NCBI RefSeq assembly: GCF_025698545.1
Contig: NC_068569.1
Coordinates: forward strand, 7,502,001-7,566,000
DNA from: Gossypium raimondii
Taxonomy: Eukaryota > Streptophyta > Magnoliopsida > Malvales > Malvaceae
Length of the DNA stretch: 64,000 bases
Direction: 5' to 3'
The position numbers were made by a program, and so were the translations under genes. The notes under the pieces are model-generated. The model was not told the origin of the DNA. It saw nothing but the letters and a program-made list of their open reading frames with translations, and did no database searches. Shown piece after piece: positions 50,314 through 63,592 of the stretch. Within the stretch, counting starts at the first letter, position 1; every line of letters starts with the position of its first letter.

Positions 50314-51064
50314 GGGTAAACTACTAAAATAGTCACTTTTGTTTGCCTTAGATTACATTTTAGTCACTTATGTTTAAAATATTACGTTTTAGTCACTTAC
50401 GTTATCGTGTTGTAACATTTTAGTCACTGAGTCGTTAATTGTTGACAATGGTGTAACAGTAAGTTGATGTGACATGTTAAATCATCATTTCAAACGAAAA
50501 TTTTAGATTAAATTCTACAATTGATCCCTATATTTTTTCATTTTCAATGATTTAAAAATCTTCTAACTTTTTTTTTCCATTCTCTTATGCTTCTCCCTCT
50601 ATTTTCCTCCATTCTTCATTTCTTTTAACATAGTTTTTCTATGCTTTCCATTTTTAACTAGTCCATAAGCTCGCCTCACTCAAAAAAATTAAATTGTTCA
50701 AAAAAAAAACATAGAAAAACTAAGTTGAAAGAAATGGAGAAGGAAGGAAAACAAAGGAATAAGCATAAGAGGATGGAAAAGAAAGAAAGTTTAAAAAACA
50801 TAAAAGAAAAAAATTAAATTGCTCCAAACGAAAAAATATGAAGACCGATTGTACCTAAAATTTTTGTTTGAAATGATGATTTAACGTGCCACATCAGTTT
50901 ACTGTTACACCATTAACAGAAACTAACGGCTCAGTAACTAAAATGGCTCAGTGACTAAAATGTTACAACGTGATAACATAAGTGACTAAAACGTAACATT
51001 TCAAACATAAGTGACTAAAACGTAATATGAGCCAAACAAAAGTGACTATTTTGGTAATTTACCC
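50314..51064. mobile_element. Foldback MITE with 9-bp target-site duplication
   Basis: A 751-bp near-palindrome: the left end GGGTAAACTACTAAAATAGT mirrors the right end ACTATTTTGGTAATTTACCC. Repeated TTAGTCACTTATGTTTAAAA/ACATAAGTGACTAAAACG modules pair along the arms. It is flanked by ATTACCTTA on both sides (50305-50313, 51065-51073). A 9-bp duplication and long TIR point to a Mutator-derived non-autonomous element. It contains no coding sequence; the centre (about 50600-50830) is a purine/pyrimidine-rich hairpin. Confidence 0.88.
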
Positions 51065-51073
51065 ATTACCTTA

Positions 51074-51711
51074 TAAAAATATTGAACTTTTTTATAATTT
51101 CACAATAGTACATATTTGGATGAAAAGACGGTTCACGTCCTATAATTATTATCTAAAAAGAACTCTCCCATAATTGGTTGGGACTATTTATATTTGTATT
51201 ATTTTTCTCTTAAAAATTACCCAATCCAGAAACACTTTTGGGAATCGTGTTCTCTCTCTCCCCCCCCCCCCCCCTTTTTTTAAATGAAAAACAGAGGGAA
51301 GATGCATCATGCTCCACATGTAATTAAACGCTCTTTCATGGCTTATGTCCCTCACAATCACTACTTTTAACTATTTAAACGTGGAGAAGCATGTTTGGAG
51401 TTCAGGCCAGATTCAAATCCGGGCTAAGTCGGATATAAGTTCTAAAACCTATTGTTTGTTTTTCATGCGATATAGAAACTATGTCAACGTATTAATTCCC
51501 AAGACATACGGCCACTGCTCATCTTATGTACGCAATATTTTATAGGCATGGGAAGGGGAAAAGGGAAAAGTTAGTAATACTAATCAGCAAACCTTGCCTG
51601 TGTTATCTTAAACTATCAGAATATCTGTCTTCAGATGTGAAATCGTAACTCAAACTATCTTTTCCTCCCCAATCAGAACTGAAAAACAAATAGAGAGGAT
51701 TAGAGACCAGT
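51074..51711. other. Spacer and probable PRR 3' UTR
   Basis: A CT run followed by a long poly-C run lies at about 51250-51275. Toward the right the sequence is expected to hold the 3' UTR of the minus-strand clock gene, and possibly an alternative last exon (51603-51680). Confidence 0.5.
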
Positions 51712-54700
51712 TTAGAGTAGTAACCATGCAACGACCAATAAATCATATACATTAGACTTGGGAATATCATACACGGTTCGCCGCACAAATTGCCCCTTCA
51801 CACGAGGTCGTTGTTCTGCCAACTTCTTCCTGCTCTGATACCGTACCTGACAAACAAGAACCATAGAAGAAGGCCAACTTCAAGATAAACTCTAAAGCAG
51901 AAGAGGTAAGTGCCAACTTCAAGTTGTTTTATTAAAAGACGATTTGTGCAGGCCATCAGGATATGGTTACTATGCAATCCCCATTGTTCAAAAAAAAAAA
52001 AGAAATGAACAAGTGAATTACCTTCTTTTCAAAACATCTTTCTTTCCTTTTCTGGCGAAATTTGGTCAAGGCAGCCGCTCTCTGTGCAACCCGGTCTTCA
52101 TCTGCGCCACTACCACCACTTCTCCCACTCGCTGTCCCATTGCCATCTTCCGTGACTGCATGTTCAGCACGTAAACCTGTTTCACTCCCATTATGTCCAT
52201 TGCTACCATACTTGCTCTCTGAGGCACTCCCATTTACACTACTGGATGATCTACATTGTTTATCAGTTATTGCCATGATCTTCAGCGAGGTATCATGACC
52301 AACCTGCAAGTGATAATGTTCATTCTCAGTAGGTGCTGTGAATGAAATACCCAGTTTGCACTTCTTAATTGCGAATGAGAAGTTTAAACTCAGTATCATT
52401 TACCGTTTCAGGTGACACTTCCTGAGATGAACAAATACAACATCCATGCATTGGTTGGAAGGAAGAAGAGTGAAGGCATTTAAATGTTGAAATGGACCCA
52501 GACTTGTCAACCAAAGCTTTTGGCTTTGGGCCGACAAATTTAGCAGTAGTAGTCATATCATTTTTGTTGTTGCTTCCTACTGATGACTGATTCAAAAGAA
52601 TACCATTGGAATGCGATGGAAAAGTGCACATTACTTCAGTCTTCTTTGTGACAGAACTATGATCAAGTGGAGAACAGCTTCCTACATTCCCTGTGAGAGC
52701 CTGGAATAATGGCCACAAAAATTAGACCCACTCAAGAAGTCTTGTCCCCATGGACCTACTCTTTCTATGTTTACTGATCTCGTATCATTGGCAGCAGAAT
52801 AGTGCAGTGGTGTGCAAGCCATTGATCAAGTAGAAAAGGGGAAATGTTGTGAATTTGAGTGATTAAAACAGAGGCATCCCTTATACTAGTTGCCTCAGTG
52901 CTATGGACCATACCTGCTTAGCCGAAGATGCAGTACTGTATCTGCATATCGAGTAAAGGCAGCAAGTAAAAAAGAATGATTCAAGTTTGACTCTAACAGT
53001 AAAAACGAGAAATTCAGTTTAAATTCTGCAAGTAACATTCTTACTTTGAGAAAGCTGATGAATCAGAATGTCTCAAAACATTATGCCCATCATTTGCAGC
53101 ATTTCTACCATCTGATGCTCCTTGCCACCTCTTAAGAGTCAGTTCAAAGGATAGCTTTTCTTCAGATCCATGGCAAGCTCCATCTTTAAGTTGTGGGACA
53201 TCAGAAGGGCCGCCTGGAGCATCAGAAGCTCTACATTCAGCTTGTTGTAATGTGGTAATTATATCAGGGGTTCGATCATTGCCAGTAATGTTCTCATCCT
53301 GGTGCTCAAACCATCCCCTGTCAAATAGCTTAGAGGCTGCTTCTGCCAGGTGAGTAGGTGAATTTTCGCATTGATTTCCACATTGCCATTCATGATTGCT
53401 TTCAACTCTTACTTCTAAGTCCTTTCCCTCAGTGGCATCAACTGGAAAATCAATTACTTACGGTAAGAAAAAGAAATTGTAAAAGAAAGATCTAAATGAT
53501 CAAAACACATCATAACGCATACAAAGTTGTTCATGTTGTTCTTGGCATTCTTTTCTCTGAGTAACACATGTCCATGGGCTCCCACATTTTTCATGCTTCA
53601 CATGAACCACCTGGGCACAAGTGCTATTGGGAGCATCAGGAAATCGATTTAAGGAAGACATCAGCTGAGAACTCTCACCTTCAGCTGCCCTTTTTGTCCA
53701 TGAACTCTAGAAAGAACACAAACATCCTCAATCTTAGATGCTAAACAATGAAAAGATTGATAATTGCAGTAACAACCCCTCACAACCCCCTCCCTCATCT
53801 ATTCGTAATTAGTTAAGTTACTTAAAATGACCTGGGTGCCACTCCCATTTTCGCTTCCATTACAACCCACCAGAACATCACTGTCATCATCATGCTCATC
53901 AGTGTTGGCAGCATAATTCTCAGGCTCATCATTAACTTTCGACTTGATTGACTTTTTTGACAGTGTTCCGCTTTCACTGACACTGCCACTGCCACTAGAC
54001 TAAGAGAGAATGAGAAATTAATTCAAATAGAAGAGATGCTTTAAAACACATTGCTTTCAATGAACTGAATAACAACAATAAAATCGGAGATAAGATGTAC
54101 AATTCCACTACAAAAAAACTGCAATTGATACAACATCGGCTTCAAGAAGTTGAGTCAATTCCTTTTGAGAGTTCAACTTTACTATGAAATTTTGTGTGGC
54201 ATTACTTTCTGAACTCCAATCTCAATCATAAGACAACATCTCATTTGAAGCAGAGATTAGAGGAACTCACACAGTGGCATCTCCTCCAAACATGCTGCCA
54301 AAGATTTTTAAGTTCATTCTTCCGAATAGGTTTTACTAGAAAATCAACTGCACCCTCTGACAAACACTTAAACACTAGATTGATGCAATCATGAGATGAC
54401 ATCACTGCAAAATATAGAATGTCACCAGTGATGATAATTAAATATACCATGTATGTAAATCAGAAATTATCATTAAAATTAGACCTTACGTCTCAGTTAA
54501 AGCAATTTTGAAATGCCAGTATATGAAACTTACTTATCACAGGGATATTCTTCAACATTTTGTGGTTCATAATCATGCATAAAAGATCACTTCCTGATAA
54601 AACAGGCATGTCCTCCTCTGTCAGGACAATGTCAATGTGGTTAGTTGGATCTTCGAGAAGTTTCCATGCTTGAAGACCATTTGCAACAGCCACAACTACC

Positions 54701-55385
54701 AGTAAAACACGTACATAAGCTAGTCTTTCAACTTCATATAGCTTATAATAACATAAATGTCAAAACAAGTACTTAGTCAACGGCACATCAAAATCTTCTA
54801 CAAGTTTTCCATGCTTGAATACCAGAAAATCATTCATTTAAATTTTTAATTAAAACTAGTTACGGTGGCTCACTCATTGACCACATTTAAGGCCACCCAA
54901 TTTGGCCATCCAAATTATGTAAATATTCCTAAAATTTACTTCTTCAAACAAACAATAGATTATATTCATTCAGAAGGAAAGTAGAAAGAAAATTTTTGTT
55001 TCGACATGAGATCCATTCTAATAGCAACATCTTTTAAGAGTTTAAGTTCTCAAAATTCAACATACCAATTAAATAAACACCAATACTCACCTTCATAACT
55101 ACAATTTTGTAGTAATGCACTAACAAGATGGCGTGTCAGGTCTTCATTTTCCACAAGGAGAACTTTGATGGTCCTGAACGGGAGAAACCTCTCCCAACGT
55201 ATCATGGAACCTCGAGGTTGTTGCTGAGGAATTTCTGACACGTCATGCACCTCAATTGCTTCCAAGGACCCATTATTTACATTTAAAGTTCTCTCAACAA
55301 TCCTTGATCCATTTTCCCCAATTGAGCCTGAACCTTGCCCATCTCTCTCTACTCCATGCCTTGCTTCTTTCTGCTCGTGACACAT
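51712..55385 (-). CDS. PRR3: Clock pseudo-response regulator, PRR3/PRR7 clade
   Basis: Ten coding exons (5' to 3'): 55091-55385, 54534-54695, 54271-54404, 53832-53999, 53523-53706, 53045-53441, 52914-52941 (28 bp), 52404-52700, 52022-52303, 51846-51712. Phases agree at every junction, giving 693 residues. The pseudo-receiver (about 55-175) has [14 protein letters not shown] and [20 protein letters not shown]. The phospho-acceptor Asp is Glu (VLTEEDMP), as in PRRs. [20 protein letters not shown] and [11 protein letters not shown] follow. A C-terminal CCT motif ([20 protein letters not shown]) supplies nuclear and DNA-binding function. Details resemble PRR3 more than PRR7. PRRs repress morning clock genes. 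The start is [10 protein letters not shown], since the upstream frame stops after the acceptor at 55431. The last exon's end ([12 protein letters not shown]) is atypical. Confidence 0.88.
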
Positions 55386-56210
55386 ACTGTTGTCCACCTT
55401 TCCTTTATCGACAAAACCGTATCATTTACACTGAATTTCACAGACAGAGCTCCCATCAACTAATTCAAAAGCATCAACCATAAGGAATGCAAACAATTGA
55501 ATAGATACGATGCTCTCGTTTGGTCATAACTCATAACAGTAAATTAAATAAATGAACCATCTACAGTCTGCTACATCCACTACAATATGCTAAGAACCAA
55601 CAAAGTAATAGAATCTTTATACATCCAAAGCAGAATTTACATTAAAAAAATGGCAGTCCAAGTTCTAAAATATTATATTCAAATTGCTAACCATCTCGGA
55701 AGATGAAATCAACTTAAGATATCTCTACTTTAAAATTTCAAACGTACTTGCTACCTGCAGCAAAATCCACTGTCTAATAGCTTTTCAACAAGCAACAAAC
55801 TATCCATTCCATCCCCGAATAAATCAAATGCTTTCACAAGCAAATTTCAGATCTAATCGAAAAAAGAATAACCTTCTTAAAGTCACACTTCAAATAACCA
55901 AGTCAAAGGGAAACATTTTTAAAGAGAAAAAAATGTAGTGGAAATGAATATGTTTTTTTATTAGGAAAAAGAGAGAGGAAATCGTAAGCAACAAAGAAGT
56001 GAAGCTTCAAGCTTTCTCACATGTTTCATTCACCTTTTCCTCAGCAGCCAAACATAGCATTGAATTATATAAAAGAACAGGGTCCTAGTAGATTTACTCA
56101 AGCGGAAAAACCCCATTCAATTTTCTTTAGAAAAATAAAATAAAACTTCAGAAGAGAATTGGACACAAATGGATAAACCAAAAAAGAGATGGACATGAAA
56201 GTTGATACCT

Positions 56211-56243
56211 TTACAGCTTATCCATGGATAAGTAAGCCGCCAT
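56211..56243 (-). promoter_or_regulatory. uORF in the PRR leader, with 5'-UTR intron 55431-56208
   Basis: A leader exon ends at about 56209 (GTAAAG|GTATCA) and joins an acceptor TTCAG at about 55431. In that exon an 11-codon uORF reads ATG GCG GCT ... CTG TAA (MAAYLSMDKL). A second 7-codon uORF (MIRFCR) begins just after the splice junction. Both precede the main start, so they could lower PRR translation. The transcription start is inferred to be upstream of 56243. Confidence 0.5.
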
Positions 56244-56299
56244 GAGAAACACTCGAACAAGAATTCCAGATTACTTTGTTAGTGGGGTTTTCATAAAAA

Positions 56300-57480
56300 T
56301 TATATAACGAGTGAAGAAAAATGCTTGACTGACATTGAGAAATATTTGAAGGGGGAAGAAAAGATATTATTAGAGAGGGAGGTGCTGACGTGTAAGAAAT
56401 GCGGTGTGGAGCTGCTGATCACGTGGCAAGTGGCGAAATTACGCATGTCAAAAATATGAGCCATGGATGGAATGATGAGTTGGATAAAATCAAAAGCTGA
56501 GAGCATAGCGGGGAAGAGCCGAATCTTAGGTCGATACTCGCAGATCTAGAGAAGGAACACGTAAGGCCCGTTTAGTGGTTTTTGTTTTGCGTGTCTATGG
56601 GAGCGGATGAGACGCCCTAGGTAGAAACGATGACGTTTTGAAGTTTTTCTTAACGTAGGATATGAGAAATTAATAATTTTAATTATATTTAAATAAACTA
56701 AAGAATATTTTTTTTATAAGTCCTCAAATACTTTCATTGATGAAATATGAAATAGCTTGACGTGATTCATTGATGGTATAAGATGCAGCATCAAATATTA
56801 TCCCGGAAAAAATACAAAATTAACACAATTTTTCCATAATCTTCTCTTTCTTCCATTTTTTATTTCTCCCATCCAAGAGATAATAATTTACAAAAATAAA
56901 ATAGTAGTAAATAAGTTCAAAAAATTTAAGATACATAATATATCCTTAAGGTATTACTCTTTGATCGTCATTTCTACAGTATAAAGTATAAACAAAATGT
57001 ATATAAACAATATACAAATAGATCAAATACCATACAAAGAAAAAGGCTAAAACACTACTGCCTTTGACCCAAACCCGAGATAAATAAAACTAGAAGTTAC
57101 TTGAACTCGAAAATTACTCAAACTTTAAAACTTCAAATGATTCTACCCAAAATAACCCGACCTGTCTAATTGACTGGTCTAATCGCAATACAGATCACCC
57201 TGTTTTCATGGTTGGTAGGATTCCAAATACTGTATATAATGACTCCAACACTATCCCAATGAACCTAGAAACAGAAAGTCAAAAACATTTCCCACCATCT
57301 TAAATCTCAACACCTCCAGGGAGAACCTATCTCCCTATATATATTTTGTATTTTTGGGTTAGTACCCGAATAGTCTTGCGTTTATGCAAAAGCCAAGCTT
57401 CTTCATGAAACTCAACGTTTGAACCAGGACTTCAATGGAGCAAAACAATATGAAAGAAGTCGTTTACTTTCTTACTGACT
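56300..57480. other. PRR promoter and intergenic spacer
   Basis: Upstream of the PRR leader, 56400-56530 is relatively GC-rich for the area and contains ACGTGGCA at about 56421, a G-box-like ACGT core. The remainder to the MAPK 3' UTR is AT-rich without genes. Confidence 0.45.
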
Positions 57481-59647
<2,167 letters not shown>

Positions 59648-59939
59648 CTTCTTTTATCACTTCCCTTGAAAAGAAAACAGTGGTGCAAAAAGAAAGGAAA
59701 AGAAAGGCGTGTTTTTATGGAAGAAGGAAAGAGAAAGCAACAGAGCGGCCAATTGAGGTTTGCTTTTGTTTGTGGATTTTGAAATTTGAATGTGGAACCA
59801 AAAGTGAAAGGACTGTTGACCATACAAAGAATGAAAAAGTCACTGGGAAAGTTTTACGAAAAGTGACTTCCCTAGATAACTTGATGAGTGGTAGGATTTT
59901 GTTTGTTTACCAGGAAAATAGTTTACATATAGCACTTGT

Positions 59940-60320
59940 TAGAGGTGTCATGCAGAGTTCATCATGGGCCGGGCCGGGTTTGGGCCATATCCACACAAAA
60001 TTTTAGGCCTGATTTCTAGGCTCGGGTTTAGCCCGGTCTGAAATATGGGCCTAAAAATATGTCTAAGCCTTGCCCCAGAGAAACTTGCTAAGTCCGAGCT
60101 TGGCCTTGCCCATATTAAATATATATATTTGATTAAAAATAAAAAATATATATATATATTTGATTAAAAATAATATATAATTCGGGTCGGGTCGGGCCGG
60201 GCTAAAAATTTTACTCGAGCTTGACCCGTTTTCTAAACAGGCCTAATTTTTTTGCCCAAACCCATATTTCGAGCGGACCGTAAAGCCGGGCTTGGTTGCC
60301 CAACCCATGATCACCTCTAG
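59940..60320. mobile_element. GC-rich MITE-like repeat (GGGCCGGGC family)
   Basis: Ends TAGAGGTGTCATG (left) and CATGATCACCTCTA (right), inverted. The arms contain GGGCCGGGCCGGGTTTGGGC and CCGGGCTT..GCCCAACCC, with GGCCTAATTTTTTTGCCC. Related sequence continues to about 60425, at 60690-60860 and at 62690-62830, so several copies or fragments cluster here. Confidence 0.65.
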
Positions 60321-61600
60321 TGTTATGGCCGGGCGGTTCTGGGCTAACCAAAATTTTAGACCCGTTTATTAGACTTGGGCTCAACCCGGATAAAAATGTA
60401 AAAATTTGAATCTGACATGGTCCACTCATATTAATTTTATTTATATATATATTTTAAATATAACATATCAAAAATACTAAAAATATTAAAATAAATATTT
60501 TCCAATAAATTTAAAATAAAACTTAAAACAAATGTATACTTAAATAATAATAAGATAAGTGCAACTTAACAAACAAATGTTTCTAAAATAGTAATAAAAT
60601 TAACAATAAAACAAGTGTTATATAATATCCAAACAATAATAGCAACATAATAGTAAAATTGTAGTAAAATAGTAAAATAACAACAAAACAGTAAAAAAAA
60701 CACTTTTTTTACATATTCAAGCGCCTAGGCCAAAAAGCCTTAATCGATACTCAATTGCTTTCTAAATGAGACTTATTTTTTGCCTAAACCCATTTTTCAA
60801 GCCTATATTTTTACCCAAACCCTCCCACTTTTCGAGCGGGCATGGACAGGTCTACCCCTTATACACTTGTTTTTTTATCCCACACTCAATATGCAATTCT
60901 TAATTTTAAACACTTTCGGTCACACTCTTCTAATTCAAATTTCGACCTTATTTGTCATTTGTTATCAAAATATGCTTTACACTTTAATTTCTTTATATTT
61001 TTTAAATTTTTAAATTTTAGTCTTTAGCAAGTGATAAGATTAAACTCATTAAGTTTCGATATTTTCAAAATTTGATGTGACAAACATTTTATCATACATA
61101 TAATGTCATGTCAACTTGTTATTTTACATATCACTCACTAAAAATTCAATTAATAGGCTAACTATTATTTACGTACTAAAATTTTAAAACTTAAAAAGTA
61201 TAAAGACTTAAAATTACCCAATTGAAGAATACGCTACTAGTTGGAGCAGGACTAAAATTTTAAATTTTGAAAAATATAGGGATTAAAATTGATCAAATTA
61301 AAGGTCAGGGACTAAATCCAAATTTTCAAAAAGTAGAGGGACTAATAGTAACATTTAACTTACGTTGAGCCCACTTGATCATGAAGTGGGCTGCTAAATA
61401 AGCGCAAATGTGGGCTAAGGCGGATCCCAGCAAGCTGCAGAGCCCCATCTCAAAAATACGTGGATCCATCATGTATTCCTTCTTATGATTTATGAACATA
61501 ACATATTTCTCGATATTTTGTCGTGTTTATGGGCTTTTTTACGTATTTTAACCTCATTTTAACCATACCCCTTCGTGATTCCACATTCCCGCTCCCAGCC
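60321..61600. other. Intergenic repeats and spacer
   Basis: Contains further degenerate pieces of the GGGCCGGGC family (60330-60425, 60690-60860) separated by AT-rich DNA. No gene was recognised. Promoter sequence of the next plus-strand gene should lie near the right end. Confidence 0.5.
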
Positions 61601-61815
61601 CCTAATTCCCCTTCCAAATCCCTAATCACTTATTCACAGACACGACACCTCCCCCACCAATCTAGGTTTTATTTTTCTTTCTTCGATTCTTCATTTGTTT
61701 TTTTTACTTAAAAAGAAGATTTGTTTCGGTTTCTTCTCAACATTCATACGAAGACGGAGAAGACGAAGAAGAAAAAGAACATTCCCATTCTGTTTTTTGG
61801 TCAAACTTCAATCAG

Positions 61816-63193
61816 GTTCTTTTTCTTCTTCTTCTTCTTTTTTTCGCGTGTTTCAACTCTGGGTTTTTCTTGTGTTTGTGATTTTTTTTGTTTATATTTT
61901 GTTATTGACCCTGAAATCTAGTCAAGACTTTTTTTCATATGATTTGCGCATCGCATTGTCGTTTTTCTGGTAATTAATTAATTGATTATTGTTAAAAGAT
62001 AATTCCTTTTTGGTATATTCTTGTGCGTGGGATTCAAAAACTGATGGGATTCAGATCTATATTCCTAGTAATTTGGTGTATGTTATGCATACATTTGTGC
62101 TTTCATTAATGGATGAACAGTAAGGTTCATCTATGTTTGGGATTCAGGGACTAGATAGTTTTTTTTTTGTGTGTGTAAAATGATCAAATTTGGAGAAGAA
62201 ACTAGATTTTAGGTGATTTAATTGAGTTATATACAAGATGGATATGGGGTATGAGTGTCGGTGGTATATAACTTCATGTTATAGATCTGTTTGTGAATAT
62301 ATCTTCATGTTTTCGATCTGAAAAATGTTTGTTGAATTTGCTTGTTATGTTATTTACCAAGCTTACTTCCGCGGAGGATGTAAGTTCTTGGAATACCCAC
62401 ATTGCTGCGAGAATGAAATCTAGGCCTTAATTCTTTGAGATTGCTCCTATAATTACTTTGTCTTACAGTGGCAAGTTTATGGCATTTGTTGGATTAATAG
62501 GGAAGGACCGCTTATGGAAGTTGTTTGCGATTTAAATAGAAACTGCAACACCAACTTTACTGGATCATTATTTTACGGTTTCAGCTTTGCTGCCGTTAAT
62601 ATTCATAGAAATCATTCAGACAACATCTGCAATAAACCCGAAATGAACATCTATCTAAATAGAGAGAAAGGACAGATAAAAAATAATAATACGGGCTGGG
62701 TCTGAGCTTAGCAAATATTATTTGTGCTGGACTTGGACAAAAATCTAAGCCTGTTTTTTGGGATGGGCGGGGTCTGGGTCTACTAATTGGGCTTAAGATT
62801 TTGGTTGGGCTTGGCCCATGGACACCTCTAGTACCATGGTGGCCCTTGTAGGAGGCCGATCTGATTGCATTTTGCCTCCTCCACTAAAAAAATGGGCTAA
62901 CTAGTCCTTCTACAATAGATCAAAGAGTAAGTTGGTTTTGTTAAAAATTTTATCCATTTTTACTGTTAAACATTGATCCTGGGTGTTAGAATGAGGTACA
63001 AATGGCACACCACACAGTTATTCTATCAAGAACGTTAGTTTTTATCCGTTTTTAGAGTAAACGGGGAAAATGCTATGTAACTCCTAGTACAAGAGCCTCC
63101 ATGATACTTTTACTACTTTTTTGCCTCTGGACATTAGTCAATGTTGGCTAAGTCTAAACACATTTCAATTTAATCAAATTTCTTTGCTCATAG
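61816..63193 (+). other. 5'-UTR intron of the downstream gene
   Basis: A CT-rich leader exon ends ATCAG|GTTCT (61815/61816). The acceptor CTCATAG at 63193 lies 9 bp before the start codon. The resulting 1,378-bp T-rich leader intron, with conserved-looking TTTGATCTGTT-type sequence, is typical of housekeeping plant genes. It contains a MITE fragment at 62690-62830. Confidence 0.65.
62690..62830. repeat. GGGCCGGGC-family repeat inside the leader intron
   Basis: Contains GGGATGGGCGGGGTCTGGGT and ends CATGGACACCTCTA, the same terminus as the element at 59940-60320 (CATGATCACCTCTA). It appears to be a 5'-truncated or short variant. Confidence 0.6.
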
Positions 63194-63202
63194 GACTCAA
63201 GA

Positions 63203-63592
63203 ATGGCTGGGAAAGCAGCACAATCTGTGGTGAAGGCAGTGGGAGAATACCAATATCCATGGCGTGAAAAGTTGGCCAAGTACAAAGTAGAGTTATCAAA
63301 GGGAGTATGGGGCTATTGGGAACTTGGAGCCTGGAAGCCTCTAGGCATCAGTGCCAGGCATCGAGCCAGACTCCGAAAAGAAATGCTTCTAGCGGGCCAA
63401 GATTGGCCATACGATCCAGAGAAGAAAGAGATGAGAAGCAAGATGAAAGGTCACAAGTGCGACAGAATAGCCGCGGAGAGAAGGGAGAATACTGCTAATT
63501 TGATGCAGAAAATGCCTGAGATGTTGCTTGCTTATAAGAAACGCAGATGGGAGAAGAAAATGAAGGAAGAAGAGAAAGCTAAAGATAAATAA
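63203..63592 (+). CDS. Small basic protein, possible mitoribosomal mL59/mL64-type subunit
   Basis: A single-exon 129-residue ORF, rich in Lys/Arg, begins MAGKAAQSVVKAVGEYQYPW and ends in a Lys/Glu-rich helix (KRRWEKKMKEEEKAKDK). The central block GVWGYWELGAWKPLGISARH and RLRKEMLLAGQDWPYDP resembles the conserved core of the mL59/mL64 large mitoribosomal subunit proteins (tryptophan, then a basic SxRxRAxLRK helix). This assignment is from memory of family patterns, not a search, so it is tentative. The protein looks conserved and translated: the start codon directly follows a leader intron, and the frame is intact. There is no obvious long targeting peptide. Confidence 0.75.
   Translation: MAGKAAQSVVKAVGEYQYPWREKLAKYKVELSKGVWGYWELGAWKPLGISARHRARLRKEMLLAGQDWPYDPEKKEMRSKMKGHKCDRIAAERRENTANLMQKMPEMLLAYKKRRWEKKMKEEEKAKDK

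Noticed and set aside
51250-51275. 15-base C run as a functional element
   Set aside because: Simple homopolymer next to a CT repeat; no evidence beyond low complexity, and its length is likely imprecise.
55050-55397. GTG start for the PRR at 55397
   Set aside because: Plant nuclear genes start at ATG. The first in-frame ATG after the leader splice site is at 55385.
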